A stretch of 64,000 nt of DNA from Apibacter mensalis. Its GTDB lineage: Bacteria > Bacteroidota > Bacteroidia > Flavobacteriales > Weeksellaceae. Below the pieces are notes generated by a model. It saw only the letters and a program-made list of their open reading frames with translations, searched no databases and was not told where the DNA came from. The stretch spans positions 62,001 to 126,000 of the forward strand of contig NZ_LIVM01000005.1 of NCBI RefSeq assembly GCF_001418685.1. The letters are read 5' to 3'. Shown here piece by piece: positions 25,743 through 35,383 of this stretch (positions are counted from its first letter, which is position 1; every line of letters begins with the position of its first letter). The position numbers were made by a program, and so were the translations under genes.

Positions 25743-27722
25743 ATGAAAATGAAATTTATACCCTTGCTTTTTATACTGGGTTGTATTGCAAGCAATTCAC
25801 AAATAACCACTACAGGAGGTGCTAAGTTTTTTGTGAGTCCAGGTACGACTGTATTTAGTACTGGAGATCTAACCATAGAAAATAGTTCTGATGTATTTAC
25901 TAATAAAGGTAATGTTAAAATATCAGAAGGTACTATAAAAAATAATGGCAGTCCTAAGAATTTTGTTTTAACTTATGATGATGAAAAAAATTATGGTCAA
26001 TTAATTATCGTAAATAATAAAAGTAGTGTAGGTGGCGTTACTATTCAAAAACGCCTGGATGATTATTATGGATCAGGAGAAATACTTTTTGGAATACCAT
26101 TTATTAATTATACCTATAACAATTTTTCAGATGATCTTACAAATAAACAAATCAGACCGGAACTTATTTGTGGCTTATTTGGAACCAACAATAATTGCAA
26201 AGGTAGTAAGAAATGGAATGATCATCCTTTATTTACTTGGAGAGAAGATCGATTTAGATATGATCCTTTTCAAGAAAATGAAAATTTTGTCCCCGGTAAA
26301 TATTACGCCTTTAGAAAAGCGAAATTTGACACAGGGTCAAACTTTACTAATGTAATTTCATTCGAAGGTACGCCTTACGTTGCGGGTACTAAGCCAACTG
26401 ATGGAGGTGCAGCCTCATCCGCAGATTTATCACTTCCTGTAAATAATAGAGTAGCCGGAGGATATAAAATTGGTAATAATGCTAAAAATGGTTACGGATT
26501 GTATTATTGGACTTATCTAGATGACCCGTTTGCTTCCACTGTTAAATATAATGCATATACTTTGAATGAAACTTTAGACTCAAACCGTTATTGGGATAGA
26601 ATATTACGTATGGTAAATCCTTATACTTCCAATATCAACATACTTGAGTTACTTAAAGGTCAAATTTCAAATATAATAGGTGTTGCTAGTGATGGTCCTA
26701 TAACAAATCAAGTTACTAATGGTAAGACAAGATATGAAGGAAAAACACAAGCGGCTACCTTTGATAATAATGGACAATTGATTGGTGATGATGTCTCTAT
26801 AATCCCTCCAATGACTAATTTCTTTATAAAAGCTAAAAGTGATGATGTAAAAGTTGATTTATATAAAAATAGTAATCCTCAAACATTTACCCAATCAAAA
26901 TATGAATTTGATAAGGGAAAGGTAACAAAATCAAATGCAAATTTTGATGACTTATACCAATTAAATCTTGTATTAACTTCAGGAAAAACTTATTATGGTA
27001 ATACCTATCTGGCTGCCGGAGCAAGTTTAATAACAGGTGAATTCAACCAATGGGAAGCCAAAAACAAATCAAGTAAAGAAGATATTTCAATCACCCGTAT
27101 TTATACCATACCTGAATCTATAAATGGAGGTAAATATCCGGGATATGAAGACACAGAATTATATATTAATGTAATTAATTCGAATAATTCTTCTAAAGTT
27201 TCCATACCGGTAGGAGTAAACATTAGTGATATGGACAGAGGAAAAGAATTTACATTTTCATCTGAACTTAAATATAATATGATTCCTTTAAAAAACGAGG
27301 GAAAAACTAATTTTGATGATCCTGATGCAAAATTCTATTTCCATGATAAAGAAAATAATGTAGTTAAAGAAATCAATACGGATTTTTCTTACTCTGTAAC
27401 TCTTAACGAATCAACTAGTGACAGATTTGAAATCTTTTTCAAAGAACCCGGAACTTTAGGAAATGAAGATATTAATACATTAAATGGTTTAACAACTATT
27501 TATAAAACCGGAAATGAATATAAAGTTCAATTTGATAAAAGTTGGCAAAAAGCAGAAGTAAATGTATTTAACGTTTTAGGTCAGTTAATTTCCTCAGAAA
27601 AAAATATCAATACTCAAAATGATTATTTACTACCTATTCATACTACATCTTCATCTTTATACGTTATAGTAGTAACTAATCAAATTACTGGTGAGAAAGT
27701 AACTAAAAAAATAGTTAAATAA
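25743..27722 (+). CDS. type IX secretion system cargo protein (C-terminal sorting domain)
   Basis: Exported cell-surface or secreted protein of 659 residues. A Sec signal peptide (1 to about 19) is followed by an extracellular region of repeated beta strands with Asn/Gly-rich turns and no recognised catalytic motif. The last 75 or so residues form a type A T9SS sorting domain: YKVQFDKSWQKAEVNVFNVL, then GQLISSEKNI, ending LYVIVVTNQITGEKVTKKIVK split as strand-turn-strand. That domain is cleaved and the protein attached to the surface or released. The next gene, a small membrane protein 9 bases on, shares its transcript. Function of the passenger is unknown; an adhesin-like role is only a guess. 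Confidence 0.85.
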   Translation: MKMKFIPLLFILGCIASNSQITTTGGAKFFVSPGTTVFSTGDLTIENSSDVFTNKGNVKISEGTIKNNGSPKNFVLTYDDEKNYGQLIIVNNKSSVGGVTIQKRLDDYYGSGEILFGIPFINYTYNNFSDDLTNKQIRPELICGLFGTNNNCKGSKKWNDHPLFTWREDRFRYDPFQENENFVPGKYYAFRKAKFDTGSNFTNVISFEGTPYVAGTKPTDGGAASSADLSLPVNNRVAGGYKIGNNAKNGYGLYYWTYLDDPFASTVKYNAYTLNETLDSNRYWDRILRMVNPYTSNINILELLKGQISNIIGVASDGPITNQVTNGKTRYEGKTQAATFDNNGQLIGDDVSIIPPMTNFFIKAKSDDVKVDLYKNSNPQTFTQSKYEFDKGKVTKSNANFDDLYQLNLVLTSGKTYYGNTYLAAGASLITGEFNQWEAKNKSSKEDISITRIYTIPESINGGKYPGYEDTELYINVINSNNSSKVSIPVGVNISDMDRGKEFTFSSELKYNMIPLKNEGKTNFDDPDAKFYFHDKENNVVKEINTDFSYSVTLNESTSDRFEIFFKEPGTLGNEDINTLNGLTTIYKTGNEYKVQFDKSWQKAEVNVFNVLGQLISSEKNINTQNDYLLPIHTTSSSLYVIVVTNQITGEKVTKKIVK

Positions 27723-27731
27723 TAAAGTAAA

Positions 27732-27995
27732 ATGAAAATGAAAAAATTATTTTCCATAATATTTATAGCTTTAGTTTATAGTCAATCTTTTGCTTACAAT
27801 ATTTTGCAAGTTGTAGTTGAAACGGAAGAAGTTCCCCCAATTCCAAACCTTGAAGGAGATGTAGAAACTTATGGTGGTGGGATAGGTACAATGCCTGATT
27901 CAACTCCAATTAATTTTATAGTACCTTTTTTATTAATTAGTGCTATTTTTATCATGTTTTATATTTTTAAAAAGAAAAGAATTAAATCTATATAA
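27732..27995 (+). CDS. small exported membrane protein, function unknown
   Basis: An 87-residue protein with a signal peptide (1 to about 21, SFAYN), a short acidic, Pro/Gly-rich external segment (EEVPPIPNLEGDVETYGGG) and one C-terminal membrane helix (about 61-79) followed by a basic tail (KKKRIKSI). The layout resembles a C-terminal membrane anchor. It follows the T9SS cargo gene by 9 bases and both precede one terminator, so they form a two-gene unit. Both genes open with Met-Lys-Met-Lys. I do not recognise the family. Confidence 0.65.
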   Translation: MKMKKLFSIIFIALVYSQSFAYNILQVVVETEEVPPIPNLEGDVETYGGGIGTMPDSTPINFIVPFLLISAIFIMFYIFKKKRIKSI

Positions 27996-28015
27996 AGATT
28001 TAAATTTCATAAATT

Positions 28016-28044
28016 AGCCTTGTTAAAACAACAAGGCTTTTTTT
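28016..28044 (+). terminator. rho-independent terminator ending at the next start codon
   Basis: Stem AGCCTTGTT (28016-28024) pairs with AACAAGGCT (28030-28038) around a 5-base loop, followed by an unbroken T run to 28044. The next base is the A of the ATG of the thioredoxin-like gene, so the terminator fills that gene's upstream region completely. Confidence 0.88.
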
Positions 28045-29364
28045 ATGAAAAAAAAATTATTTACAAGCTTATACCTTCTAATAAGCATAATATCTCAAGC
28101 TCAATTTACATTTAGAGGCACTATTAGCAATTATTCAAATAAAAGAGTACTTGTGAAAATAAATAGAGCATTTGATGATATATTAATAGGAAATACTATT
28201 ACCAATTCATTAGGATCATTTTCAATTCCTATTAAAGAAAAATATTCAGGTATAATTGAAATTTCATTACTGGATGCTAAAAAAAACTACATATTTATTT
28301 CTGATAATACAGATATAGATTTTAATGCAACAATTACAACAGATGACGAATTTATTATAAACACATCCGGTAATCAAATTAACGATCGTTATCAAAATTA
28401 TTTAAATTACGATTTGAAAAAAAATTCAATTCTTGCTCAATTACAAAATATAACTTTTTATTATAATTCTAAAGATGAATTTTATTTGCCTCTTAAAAAT
28501 GAAATTCAAAGAATATCTGTAATGAAAGAACCAGATGTTTCAGAATTTTCATTTTTATCTTATTATATAAAAACTTCAAACCTTATTAAAAATACGGAAA
28601 TTGGAACCGGAGATGCCATATCTAATAAAAATTTAATTTTAAATCATTTTAAAAATGCCGGACAAGAATTTGAAACTTCCGGTTTGGGCAAATCCTTATT
28701 ATATAATTACTTTAAATTATCAGTGTTTGGAGCTTCTACACAAAAAGATTGGGAAAATAAAATAGACAAAGCTATTGAAGTTTTACTGGATGAAGTTGGT
28801 GAGGAGACCAGTAGAGGTCAAGAGTTGCTATCAGCAACTATTAATTTTTTAAATGGATACGGTATGGAAAACCTGTCGGATAAATATATGAAAAGAGCTG
28901 AATCTTTAACATGTGAAATTAATCCGGAACTTAAAGAAACTATTAAAAATAATAATTCTATAAAGGAAGGAAAAATAATTCCAAATATTAAATTTACACA
29001 TAAACTAAACGGTAAGTATGCATATTTATATGACATTAAAAGTAAATATAAATTGATTATGGTATGGGCTTCATGGTGTAGTCACTGTCAGCAAGAGATG
29101 CCATTTGTTAAACAGTTTTATGATAATTTTAAAAAATTGGGCGGTGAAATTATTGGTTTATCTGTAGATTATAATAAAGATGACTGGCAAAATGCTATAA
29201 AAGAAACTTCTTGGTTAAACGATTCCGATTTATTATATTGGGATAGTAGTTTTGTAAAATTACTTAATATAACGGGTACTCCTACTTTATTTTTAGTCGA
29301 TCAGAAAAATAAAATATTAAAAATTACTTCTAAGATTTCTGAAATTAATCAATTAATTAAATAA
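28045..29364 (+). CDS. exported thioredoxin-fold (TlpA/ResA-like) protein
   Basis: Periplasmic thiol-disulfide protein, 439 residues. A signal peptide (1 to about 20, SQAQF) precedes an N-terminal DUF4369-like beta domain (about 20-110) and a helical middle. A C-terminal thioredoxin fold (about 310-435) carries the redox motif WCSHC (Cys345 and Cys348) and the cis-proline loop TGTPTLFLVD. It would reduce or oxidise disulfides in exported proteins. It begins directly behind the terminator of the preceding pair, so its expression depends on read-through or on a promoter inside that region. A hairpin follows the gene. Confidence 0.85.
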   Translation: MKKKLFTSLYLLISIISQAQFTFRGTISNYSNKRVLVKINRAFDDILIGNTITNSLGSFSIPIKEKYSGIIEISLLDAKKNYIFISDNTDIDFNATITTDDEFIINTSGNQINDRYQNYLNYDLKKNSILAQLQNITFYYNSKDEFYLPLKNEIQRISVMKEPDVSEFSFLSYYIKTSNLIKNTEIGTGDAISNKNLILNHFKNAGQEFETSGLGKSLLYNYFKLSVFGASTQKDWENKIDKAIEVLLDEVGEETSRGQELLSATINFLNGYGMENLSDKYMKRAESLTCEINPELKETIKNNNSIKEGKIIPNIKFTHKLNGKYAYLYDIKSKYKLIMVWASWCSHCQQEMPFVKQFYDNFKKLGGEIIGLSVDYNKDDWQNAIKETSWLNDSDLLYWDSSFVKLLNITGTPTLFLVDQKNKILKITSKISEINQLIK

Positions 29365-29386
29365 AAATATTCTAAAAAATTATCTA

Positions 29387-29413
29387 ATAAGAAGGGAATA
29401 ATTCCCTTCTTAT
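29387..29413 (+). terminator. hairpin after the thioredoxin-fold gene
   Basis: Perfect 13-bp palindrome arms (29387-29399 and 29401-29413; ATAAGAAGGGAAT and its complement) with a one-base centre, so the real loop opens a few inner pairs. No T run follows, so termination strength is uncertain. Confidence 0.6.
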
Positions 29414-29481
29414 CTGTTTATTATAATTTATAAATTCAAACTAATATAGATACATTCATAATTAAATTAAGATCTGTTTCT

Positions 29482-29489
29482 TATTTTTG
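29482..29489 (+). promoter_or_regulatory. promoter -7 element at the recG start
   Basis: TATTTTTG is a perfect TAnnTTTG match that ends only 4 bases before the recG ATG, so the predicted first transcribed base coincides with the start codon. Confidence 0.5.
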
Positions 29490-29493
29490 TATT

Positions 29494-31596
29494 ATGGGAA
29501 TTTTATATCTTCAATCTTCTATAGAATATGTTAAAGGTATAGGAACTGAAAAAGCTAACTTGTTAAAAAAACATCTTAATATTCATACATGCGAAGATTT
29601 ACTCAATTATTTTCCTTTTCGGTATGTGGATAAAAGTAAAATCTATAAAATAAATCAGATTGGTACTTCTTCAGCTGAAATACAAGTAAAAGGTAAAATT
29701 ATATCTTTAAAAGAGACAATTTTTAATAAAAAAAACAGACTAACCGGAATTTTTGAAGATTCTACCGGAAGATTAGAACTTATTTGGTTTAATGTAACTA
29801 ATTGGTTAATTAAAAGTATTCCCTTACATGAAAAAGTAATACTATTTGGAAAAGTAAATACTTTCAATGGAAAATTTACTATGGCTCATCCGGAAATTGA
29901 GAAAATTAATGATGCCAGGCTTTCTCCAATTGCTTTAGAGCCGGTTTATTCAAGTTCAGAAAAAATCCAAAAAAGAGGTGTTAATCAACGTTTTTTAAAA
30001 AAATCAATTAAAGAAATTTTATTTGCTATTGAAGATCAAATGGAGGAAAATTTATCTCAGGATATTTTATTAAATTATAAGTTAATATCTCGTAAAAAAG
30101 CATATCATCAAATTCATTTTCCAAATTCTTACGTAGATTTACAACAGGCTGAATATAGATTGAAATTTGAAGAAATGTTTTTTTTTCAGCTAGGTTTTGG
30201 TTTACAAAAAATTCATAGACAACGTATAAATTTAGGAAATCCATTCACTAATGTCGGACATAATTTCAATCAATTTTATAATTTTCACCTTCCCTTCAAA
30301 TTAACCAATGCTCAAAAAAAAGTCTTTAAAGAAATTCGAAAAGACCTAAGCAGAAATATACAAATGAATAGGCTATTACAAGGTGACGTTGGTAGTGGTA
30401 AGACAATGGTTGCACTCCTATCTATGCTTTTAGCTATGGACAATGGATTTCAGGCTTGCATGATTGCCCCTACAGAAATTTTAGCCGTTCAACATTATAA
30501 AAGCATCCTCGAATTAGTTAATGGAATGAATGTTTCAGTGCATTTACTAACAGGTTCTACTTCAACTTCAGAGAGAAAACTAATCCATAAAGAATTACTT
30601 TCAGGAAAAATTCATATACTAGTGGGGACACATGCTTTATTAGAAGAAAAAGTACAATTTAAAAATTTAGGTTTGGCTATTATTGATGAGCAGCATCGAT
30701 TTGGAGTTGAACAACGGTCACGGTTATGGAATAAAAATTCAATACCTCCTCATATATTGATTATGACCGCTACTCCAATTCCCAGAACATTGGCTATGAG
30801 TTATTATAGTGATTTGGATGTATCCGTAATTGATGAATTACCAAGTGGCAGAAAAGAAATAAAAACCTTTCATAAAACAGATTCAAATAGGCTATCGGTT
30901 TTTGGCTTTCTTAAAAATGAGATTAAGAAAGGCAGGCAAGTATATTTTGTATATCCGCTTATAGAAGAAAGTGAAACTCTCAATTATAAATATCTTATGG
31001 ACGGATATGAGAGTATTATTAGAGATTTTCCAATGCCAGATTATCAAATTAGCATTATTCATGGCAAGATGAAAGCGACAGATAAAGAGTATGAAATGCA
31101 ACGATTTGTTAATAACCAGACTCAAATTATGATTGCCACTACTGTTATTGAGGTCGGGGTAAATGTTCCTAATGCTAGTGTCATGGTGATAGAAAGTGCT
31201 GAAAGATTTGGATTATCTCAATTACACCAATTAAGAGGAAGAGTCGGTAGAGGAGCTGCGCAGTCTTATTGTATATTGATGACCAAATCAGAGCTTTCAA
31301 ATGATGCTCAGAAAAGGATTGATACAATGTGTCAAACTAATGATGGATTTAGAATATCCGAAGTAGATTTAGAATTAAGAGGCCCCGGTAATATTTTGGG
31401 AACACAGCAAAGTGGTACGATAGATTTTAAAAAAACTGATTTGATTCATGATAAGGTGATTGTATCCTTATCTAAATCTTGCGTAGATAATCTTTTACAA
31501 GAAGATCCTGAGCTCAAACTCGAAAAAAATAATCCTATAAAGAATTTCTTCTTAAAATATCATAGAAATAAGGTCAAATGGTCAAAAATCAGTTAA
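29494..31596 (+). CDS. recG: ATP-dependent DNA helicase RecG
   Basis: Superfamily 2 helicase that reverses stalled replication forks and branch-migrates Holliday junctions, 700 residues. An N-terminal wedge/OB domain (about 1-160, starting SSIEYVKGIGTEKANLL) is followed by helicase motifs: Q-like LTNAQKKVFKEI, Walker A GDVGSGKTMVAL, TPTEILA-like APTEILAVQH, a DEQH box (IIDEQHRFGVEQR), TATPIPRTLA, and motifs V-VI (TTVIEVGVNVPNASVM, QLRGRVGRG). The C-terminal TRG region (LRGPGNILGTQQSG) is intact. The start at 29494 matches the family N-terminus although the promoter abuts it. It converges with rodA. Confidence 0.95.
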   Translation: MGILYLQSSIEYVKGIGTEKANLLKKHLNIHTCEDLLNYFPFRYVDKSKIYKINQIGTSSAEIQVKGKIISLKETIFNKKNRLTGIFEDSTGRLELIWFNVTNWLIKSIPLHEKVILFGKVNTFNGKFTMAHPEIEKINDARLSPIALEPVYSSSEKIQKRGVNQRFLKKSIKEILFAIEDQMEENLSQDILLNYKLISRKKAYHQIHFPNSYVDLQQAEYRLKFEEMFFFQLGFGLQKIHRQRINLGNPFTNVGHNFNQFYNFHLPFKLTNAQKKVFKEIRKDLSRNIQMNRLLQGDVGSGKTMVALLSMLLAMDNGFQACMIAPTEILAVQHYKSILELVNGMNVSVHLLTGSTSTSERKLIHKELLSGKIHILVGTHALLEEKVQFKNLGLAIIDEQHRFGVEQRSRLWNKNSIPPHILIMTATPIPRTLAMSYYSDLDVSVIDELPSGRKEIKTFHKTDSNRLSVFGFLKNEIKKGRQVYFVYPLIEESETLNYKYLMDGYESIIRDFPMPDYQISIIHGKMKATDKEYEMQRFVNNQTQIMIATTVIEVGVNVPNASVMVIESAERFGLSQLHQLRGRVGRGAAQSYCILMTKSELSNDAQKRIDTMCQTNDGFRISEVDLELRGPGNILGTQQSGTIDFKKTDLIHDKVIVSLSKSCVDNLLQEDPELKLEKNNPIKNFFLKYHRNKVKWSKIS

Positions 31597-31609
31597 TATT
31601 TATATTCAG

Positions 31610-32845
31610 TTAAATGAGGCTGTTTTTATCGGAATAGTTTAGTCGTAAGAATATAAAAATAAATAAAGAAAAGCCTAATAATGAACTACCTCCATAACTA
31701 AAGAAGGGTAACGGAATTCCAACTGTTGGAAATAAACCTATAACCATACCTATATTAATTAAAAAATGCATAAATAAAACAGAGGCTAATGAATATCCCA
31801 TAACTCTTGAAAATGCGCTTTTTTGCGTTTCTGCCAGATAATATATTCTTGCTATTAAACATGTGTATAGCCCAATTAATACGGTACAACCTACAAATCC
31901 CCACTCTTCTCCCACCGTGCAAAATATATAGTCTGTTTGTTGCTCGGGAACAAATTTACCGGCTGTGACGCTACCTTGTTTATATCCCTTTCCCCAAAAA
32001 CCTCCGGATCCTATTGCTGTTTTAGAATATAAAAGATTATAGCCTGCTGTGTCTCTGTATTTTCTTTCTCCTTCATATAAAACTAATATTCTTTCTTTTT
32101 GATGTTTGGGTAAATTCTTAAATATAAATGGTGATGATATACTTATTATACTGGATACAATTACAAATACAAAGATAAATAGAATATTAAATTGTTGATT
32201 CCATTTTATTTTCTTTCTAAGCAAAAATAATAATATAAATAGTAGAAGTGTTAAAGCCAATATGACTATCCATGATGGAACCCAAATAGAGGTTAAAAAT
32301 AAAATTGAAAAATAAAAACCTATTATAAACAACCATCCCTTCATACCTTCTCTATATAAAGCTATAAAATAAGAGACAAATACTAAGATGGATCCCACAT
32401 CGGGTTGAAGCAGAATTAAGATTATGGGAATAAATATAATTAGAAATGCAATTCCTAAGGATTGATTATTTTTTATATTAAAATTGGGAGAATCTATATA
32501 ATTGGCTAACATTAATGCTGTTGAAATTTTAGCTAATTCTACCGGTTGTAAGCTGAATCCTCCAAATCTATACCAAGCTTTAGCTCCATTTACATAACTT
32601 CCGAAAAATAACACACCGGTAAGTAAACATAAACCTAATAGATAGAACAATCCTGCAAAATTTTCGAAGAATTTGGGTCGTACAAGAAATGTCGAAACTC
32701 CTACAGTTAAAGAAATGAGAAGCCAGATAAATTGTTTTGTACCACTTGAACTATCTACGCTATATATATTTGCAATTCCAAATAAGGCTATAAGCAAATA
32801 TAAAAATAACATCAAACCATCTACTCCTCTAAAAATCTTATTCAT
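31610..32845 (-). CDS. rodA: rod-shape SEDS peptidoglycan glycosyltransferase RodA
   Basis: Polytopic SEDS-family polymerase (411 residues, about 10 helices) that makes glycan strands for side-wall growth together with PBP2. Conserved pieces are the QPVELAKISTALMLANY segment, LLQPDVGSILVF with the functional Asp, EEWGFVGC and the C-terminal PTVGIPLPFFSYGGSSLL. It is the last gene of the mre operon and lies 2 bases after the PBP2 gene, its enzymatic partner. Confidence 0.95.
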   Translation of the reverse strand: MNKIFRGVDGLMLFLYLLIALFGIANIYSVDSSSGTKQFIWLLISLTVGVSTFLVRPKFFENFAGLFYLLGLCLLTGVLFFGSYVNGAKAWYRFGGFSLQPVELAKISTALMLANYIDSPNFNIKNNQSLGIAFLIIFIPIILILLQPDVGSILVFVSYFIALYREGMKGWLFIIGFYFSILFLTSIWVPSWIVILALTLLLFILLFLLRKKIKWNQQFNILFIFVFVIVSSIISISSPFIFKNLPKHQKERILVLYEGERKYRDTAGYNLLYSKTAIGSGGFWGKGYKQGSVTAGKFVPEQQTDYIFCTVGEEWGFVGCTVLIGLYTCLIARIYYLAETQKSAFSRVMGYSLASVLFMHFLINIGMVIGLFPTVGIPLPFFSYGGSSLLGFSLFIFIFLRLNYSDKNSLI

Positions 32846-32847
32846 TC

Positions 32848-34869
32848 TTAATCACCAATAAAATTATCTACTTTTTTAGCTGTTGCTTCACTCTGATTAA
32901 TTATATTTTGTATTAATTTTTGCTTCTCCTTAGAAGAAAGCTTTTTAATATTATTAATCTTATTTATACTATCTTTTAATTCCTGAGGTAGATTATTAGG
33001 AATGTATTTTCCTGTTCTTTTTAAATATTCGTACCATTGCCTTAAATACTCATTGTTGAAATCAGATTTTATTATACTTTCCTCCATAGATTTTCTTTCA
33101 ATAGTTCCGGTAAGATATTTTTCTGCTAATAAGGATGCTATTGGACCTGCATAGGTAGCTCCAAATCCTCCATTTTCAACAACTACAGCAATCGCAATCT
33201 TAGGTTTATCTACGGGAGCTATCAAAACAAAAATGGAATGATCTTTTCCATGCGGATTTTGAGAGGTACCTGTTTTGCCTTCTTGACTAAATGTATGTGT
33301 AAAAATCCTATTCCCAGTACCGGACAAAACTACCATACTCATTCCCTTATTGACAATATCAAAATATTTTTTTTCTACTTTGACTTGTTTAGGTACAGTA
33401 AATTGAGGATCAGTTATTGGCTTTCCATCTATAGCTTTTACTATATGAGGGGTATAAAAAAATCCTCTGTTAGCAATAACCGCAGTATAATTTGCAATTT
33501 GTAAAGGGGTCGCCAATATCTCGCCTTGTCCTATTGAATTAGATATAATAGTGTAAATATTCCATTTATCTTTTCCGTAACGTTTATTATAATATTGGGT
33601 ATCCGGAATATTACCTTTACTTCCCACCGGTAAATCATTATTCATAAATTCGCCAACGGCAAAACTTTTAACTATATCACTCCATTCATCAATACTTTTC
33701 TCAATATTCCCCGGATATTTGTTAAGTATTCTTACATAAGTCTCAGCAAAGTAATTATTACATGATTTTTGGATGGCTTTATCCATTTCAATTGGGGTAT
33801 AAAAATATCCACAATGGCAACCTATTTTTCTATTTCCATAGTGAAATCCATGTTTACATATAAATGTTGTTTTTTCATCAATAACACCCATTTGTAGAGC
33901 TGCTAATCCATTTATTAATTTAAAAGTAGAACCGGGAGGATAAGCTGCTTGGACTGCTCTGTCGTACATAGGTTTATTCATTGAATCCATTTGAAGAGCA
34001 TATATATGTTTATTTTTATCTCTACCTACAAAGACTGACGGATCTATAACCGGAGCGGAAGCCATTACTAATATTTCTCCATTATTGGGATCTAATGCTA
34101 CTATACCTCCTCTTTTGTTTACTAATAATCTTTCTGCCAAACTTTGTAATTCATAGTCAATGGAAAGAGTTATATCTTTTCCACTATGCATTTGCTGATC
34201 ATATTCACCATCTTTATAGGAACCTATACTTCTTAATCTTCTGTCTTTTTGAATATATTTAATTCCTTTAATTCCTCTTAAATATTTTTCATACGATTTC
34301 TCAACCCCTGTCATACCCGCTAAATTACCGGGCATGTAATAGGATGAATCGGACTTTATATATTTATCGTTAACTTCATTAATATAACCTAAAATATTTC
34401 CAGCAGAATGAACCAAATAATTTCTTTCAGGAGTTCTTACTATTGAAAATGCATTATATTTAAAAAGTTTCTCTTGTATCCTGGCCAAATCCTCGCTGGT
34501 TAGACCTTTCATAAAAGTCATAGGAACCAGGTTATTGTATATTTTCTTGTTTGATTTGATACTTTTTATTTTTTTTATAAAATCTGCTTTTGATATATTC
34601 ACTAATTTGCAAAAACCTATGGTATCAAAATTTTTTTCCATTTGGGATTGAGTAAAAGTTAATTCATAGGAAGGAGTATTTCCTACTAATATTTTACCAT
34701 TTCTGTCCATTATATAGCCCCGTAATGGAATTTGATATTCTGCTTTAATAGAAGTATTAGCCGCGTTTAGCTTATATTTTTCAGTAAATAATTGCAAATA
34801 GGATATACGTGCGATAAATAGTAACGCTAAGAAAATCAACACACCTATTAAAATCTGAAATTTTTTCAC
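32848..34869 (-). CDS. mrdA: penicillin-binding protein 2 (class B transpeptidase)
   Basis: Inner-membrane DD-transpeptidase that cross-links peptidoglycan for elongation, 673 residues. One N-terminal membrane helix (about 5-25) precedes a pedestal/dimerisation domain beginning IPLRGYIMDRNGKILVGN. The transpeptidase domain has SxxK in PPGSTFKLING, SxN in KSCNNYFAE and KTG in EGKTGTSQN. The C-terminus adds a charged helical tail (about 615-673, KDSINKINNIKKLSSKEKQK), longer than in the E. coli protein. Its ATG overlaps the mreD stop by one base, so translation is coupled. Confidence 0.94.
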   Translation of the reverse strand: MKKFQILIGVLIFLALLFIARISYLQLFTEKYKLNAANTSIKAEYQIPLRGYIMDRNGKILVGNTPSYELTFTQSQMEKNFDTIGFCKLVNISKADFIKKIKSIKSNKKIYNNLVPMTFMKGLTSEDLARIQEKLFKYNAFSIVRTPERNYLVHSAGNILGYINEVNDKYIKSDSSYYMPGNLAGMTGVEKSYEKYLRGIKGIKYIQKDRRLRSIGSYKDGEYDQQMHSGKDITLSIDYELQSLAERLLVNKRGGIVALDPNNGEILVMASAPVIDPSVFVGRDKNKHIYALQMDSMNKPMYDRAVQAAYPPGSTFKLINGLAALQMGVIDEKTTFICKHGFHYGNRKIGCHCGYFYTPIEMDKAIQKSCNNYFAETYVRILNKYPGNIEKSIDEWSDIVKSFAVGEFMNNDLPVGSKGNIPDTQYYNKRYGKDKWNIYTIISNSIGQGEILATPLQIANYTAVIANRGFFYTPHIVKAIDGKPITDPQFTVPKQVKVEKKYFDIVNKGMSMVVLSGTGNRIFTHTFSQEGKTGTSQNPHGKDHSIFVLIAPVDKPKIAIAVVVENGGFGATYAGPIASLLAEKYLTGTIERKSMEESIIKSDFNNEYLRQWYEYLKRTGKYIPNNLPQELKDSINKINNIKKLSSKEKQKLIQNIINQSEATAKKVDNFIGD

Positions 34870-35381
34870 TATTTAATCTTATTTTTAAAGAAAGCGTATA
34901 TTATCATGATAAATAAAAATGAAAATACCGATGTTATAAGAGCGTCTTCTGCTACATCTAATATCATAGTTATTTTAAAACTTTCTAAAATAAATAGACT
35001 TAAATGATGGGTTAATATAATTATTACTATATACAATAGTAATTGAAGGAAATTTAAATCTGAAAAGTTTAATAATTTCATTTCTCTATCTAGGTCTGAT
35101 ATATATCGTATAACAGTATTTCTTATATAGGAAATTAATACGGATGAGAAGGCATTAACACCTCCGGTATCCATAAAACAATCAACTCCAAAACCTAAAA
35201 GGAAAGAAAATATAAAAAATAAATATTTATGGGACTTATCATAGGGATAAAAAATAATCCAAATAATGTATATTATAGGGTTATATTTATGGAAAAAATA
35301 AATGTTATTAAATACAAAAACTTGTACTAATATTAAAATAGGAATTAAGATAAGATTTATTAATGTATACCTATTAAGCAT
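34869..35381 (-). CDS. mreD: rod shape-determining protein MreD
   Basis: Small inner-membrane component of the elongasome, 170 residues with five or six hydrophobic helices. Its sequence is poorly conserved; the call rests on a GFGVDCFMDTGGVNAFSS segment typical of Bacteroidetes MreD, on length and on position between mreC (2 bases upstream) and the PBP2 gene (1-base overlap). Confidence 0.88.
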   Translation of the reverse strand: MLNRYTLINLILIPILILVQVFVFNNIYFFHKYNPIIYIIWIIFYPYDKSHKYLFFIFSFLLGFGVDCFMDTGGVNAFSSVLISYIRNTVIRYISDLDREMKLLNFSDLNFLQLLLYIVIIILTHHLSLFILESFKITMILDVAEDALITSVFSFLFIMIIYAFFKNKIK

Positions 35382-35383
35382 TA

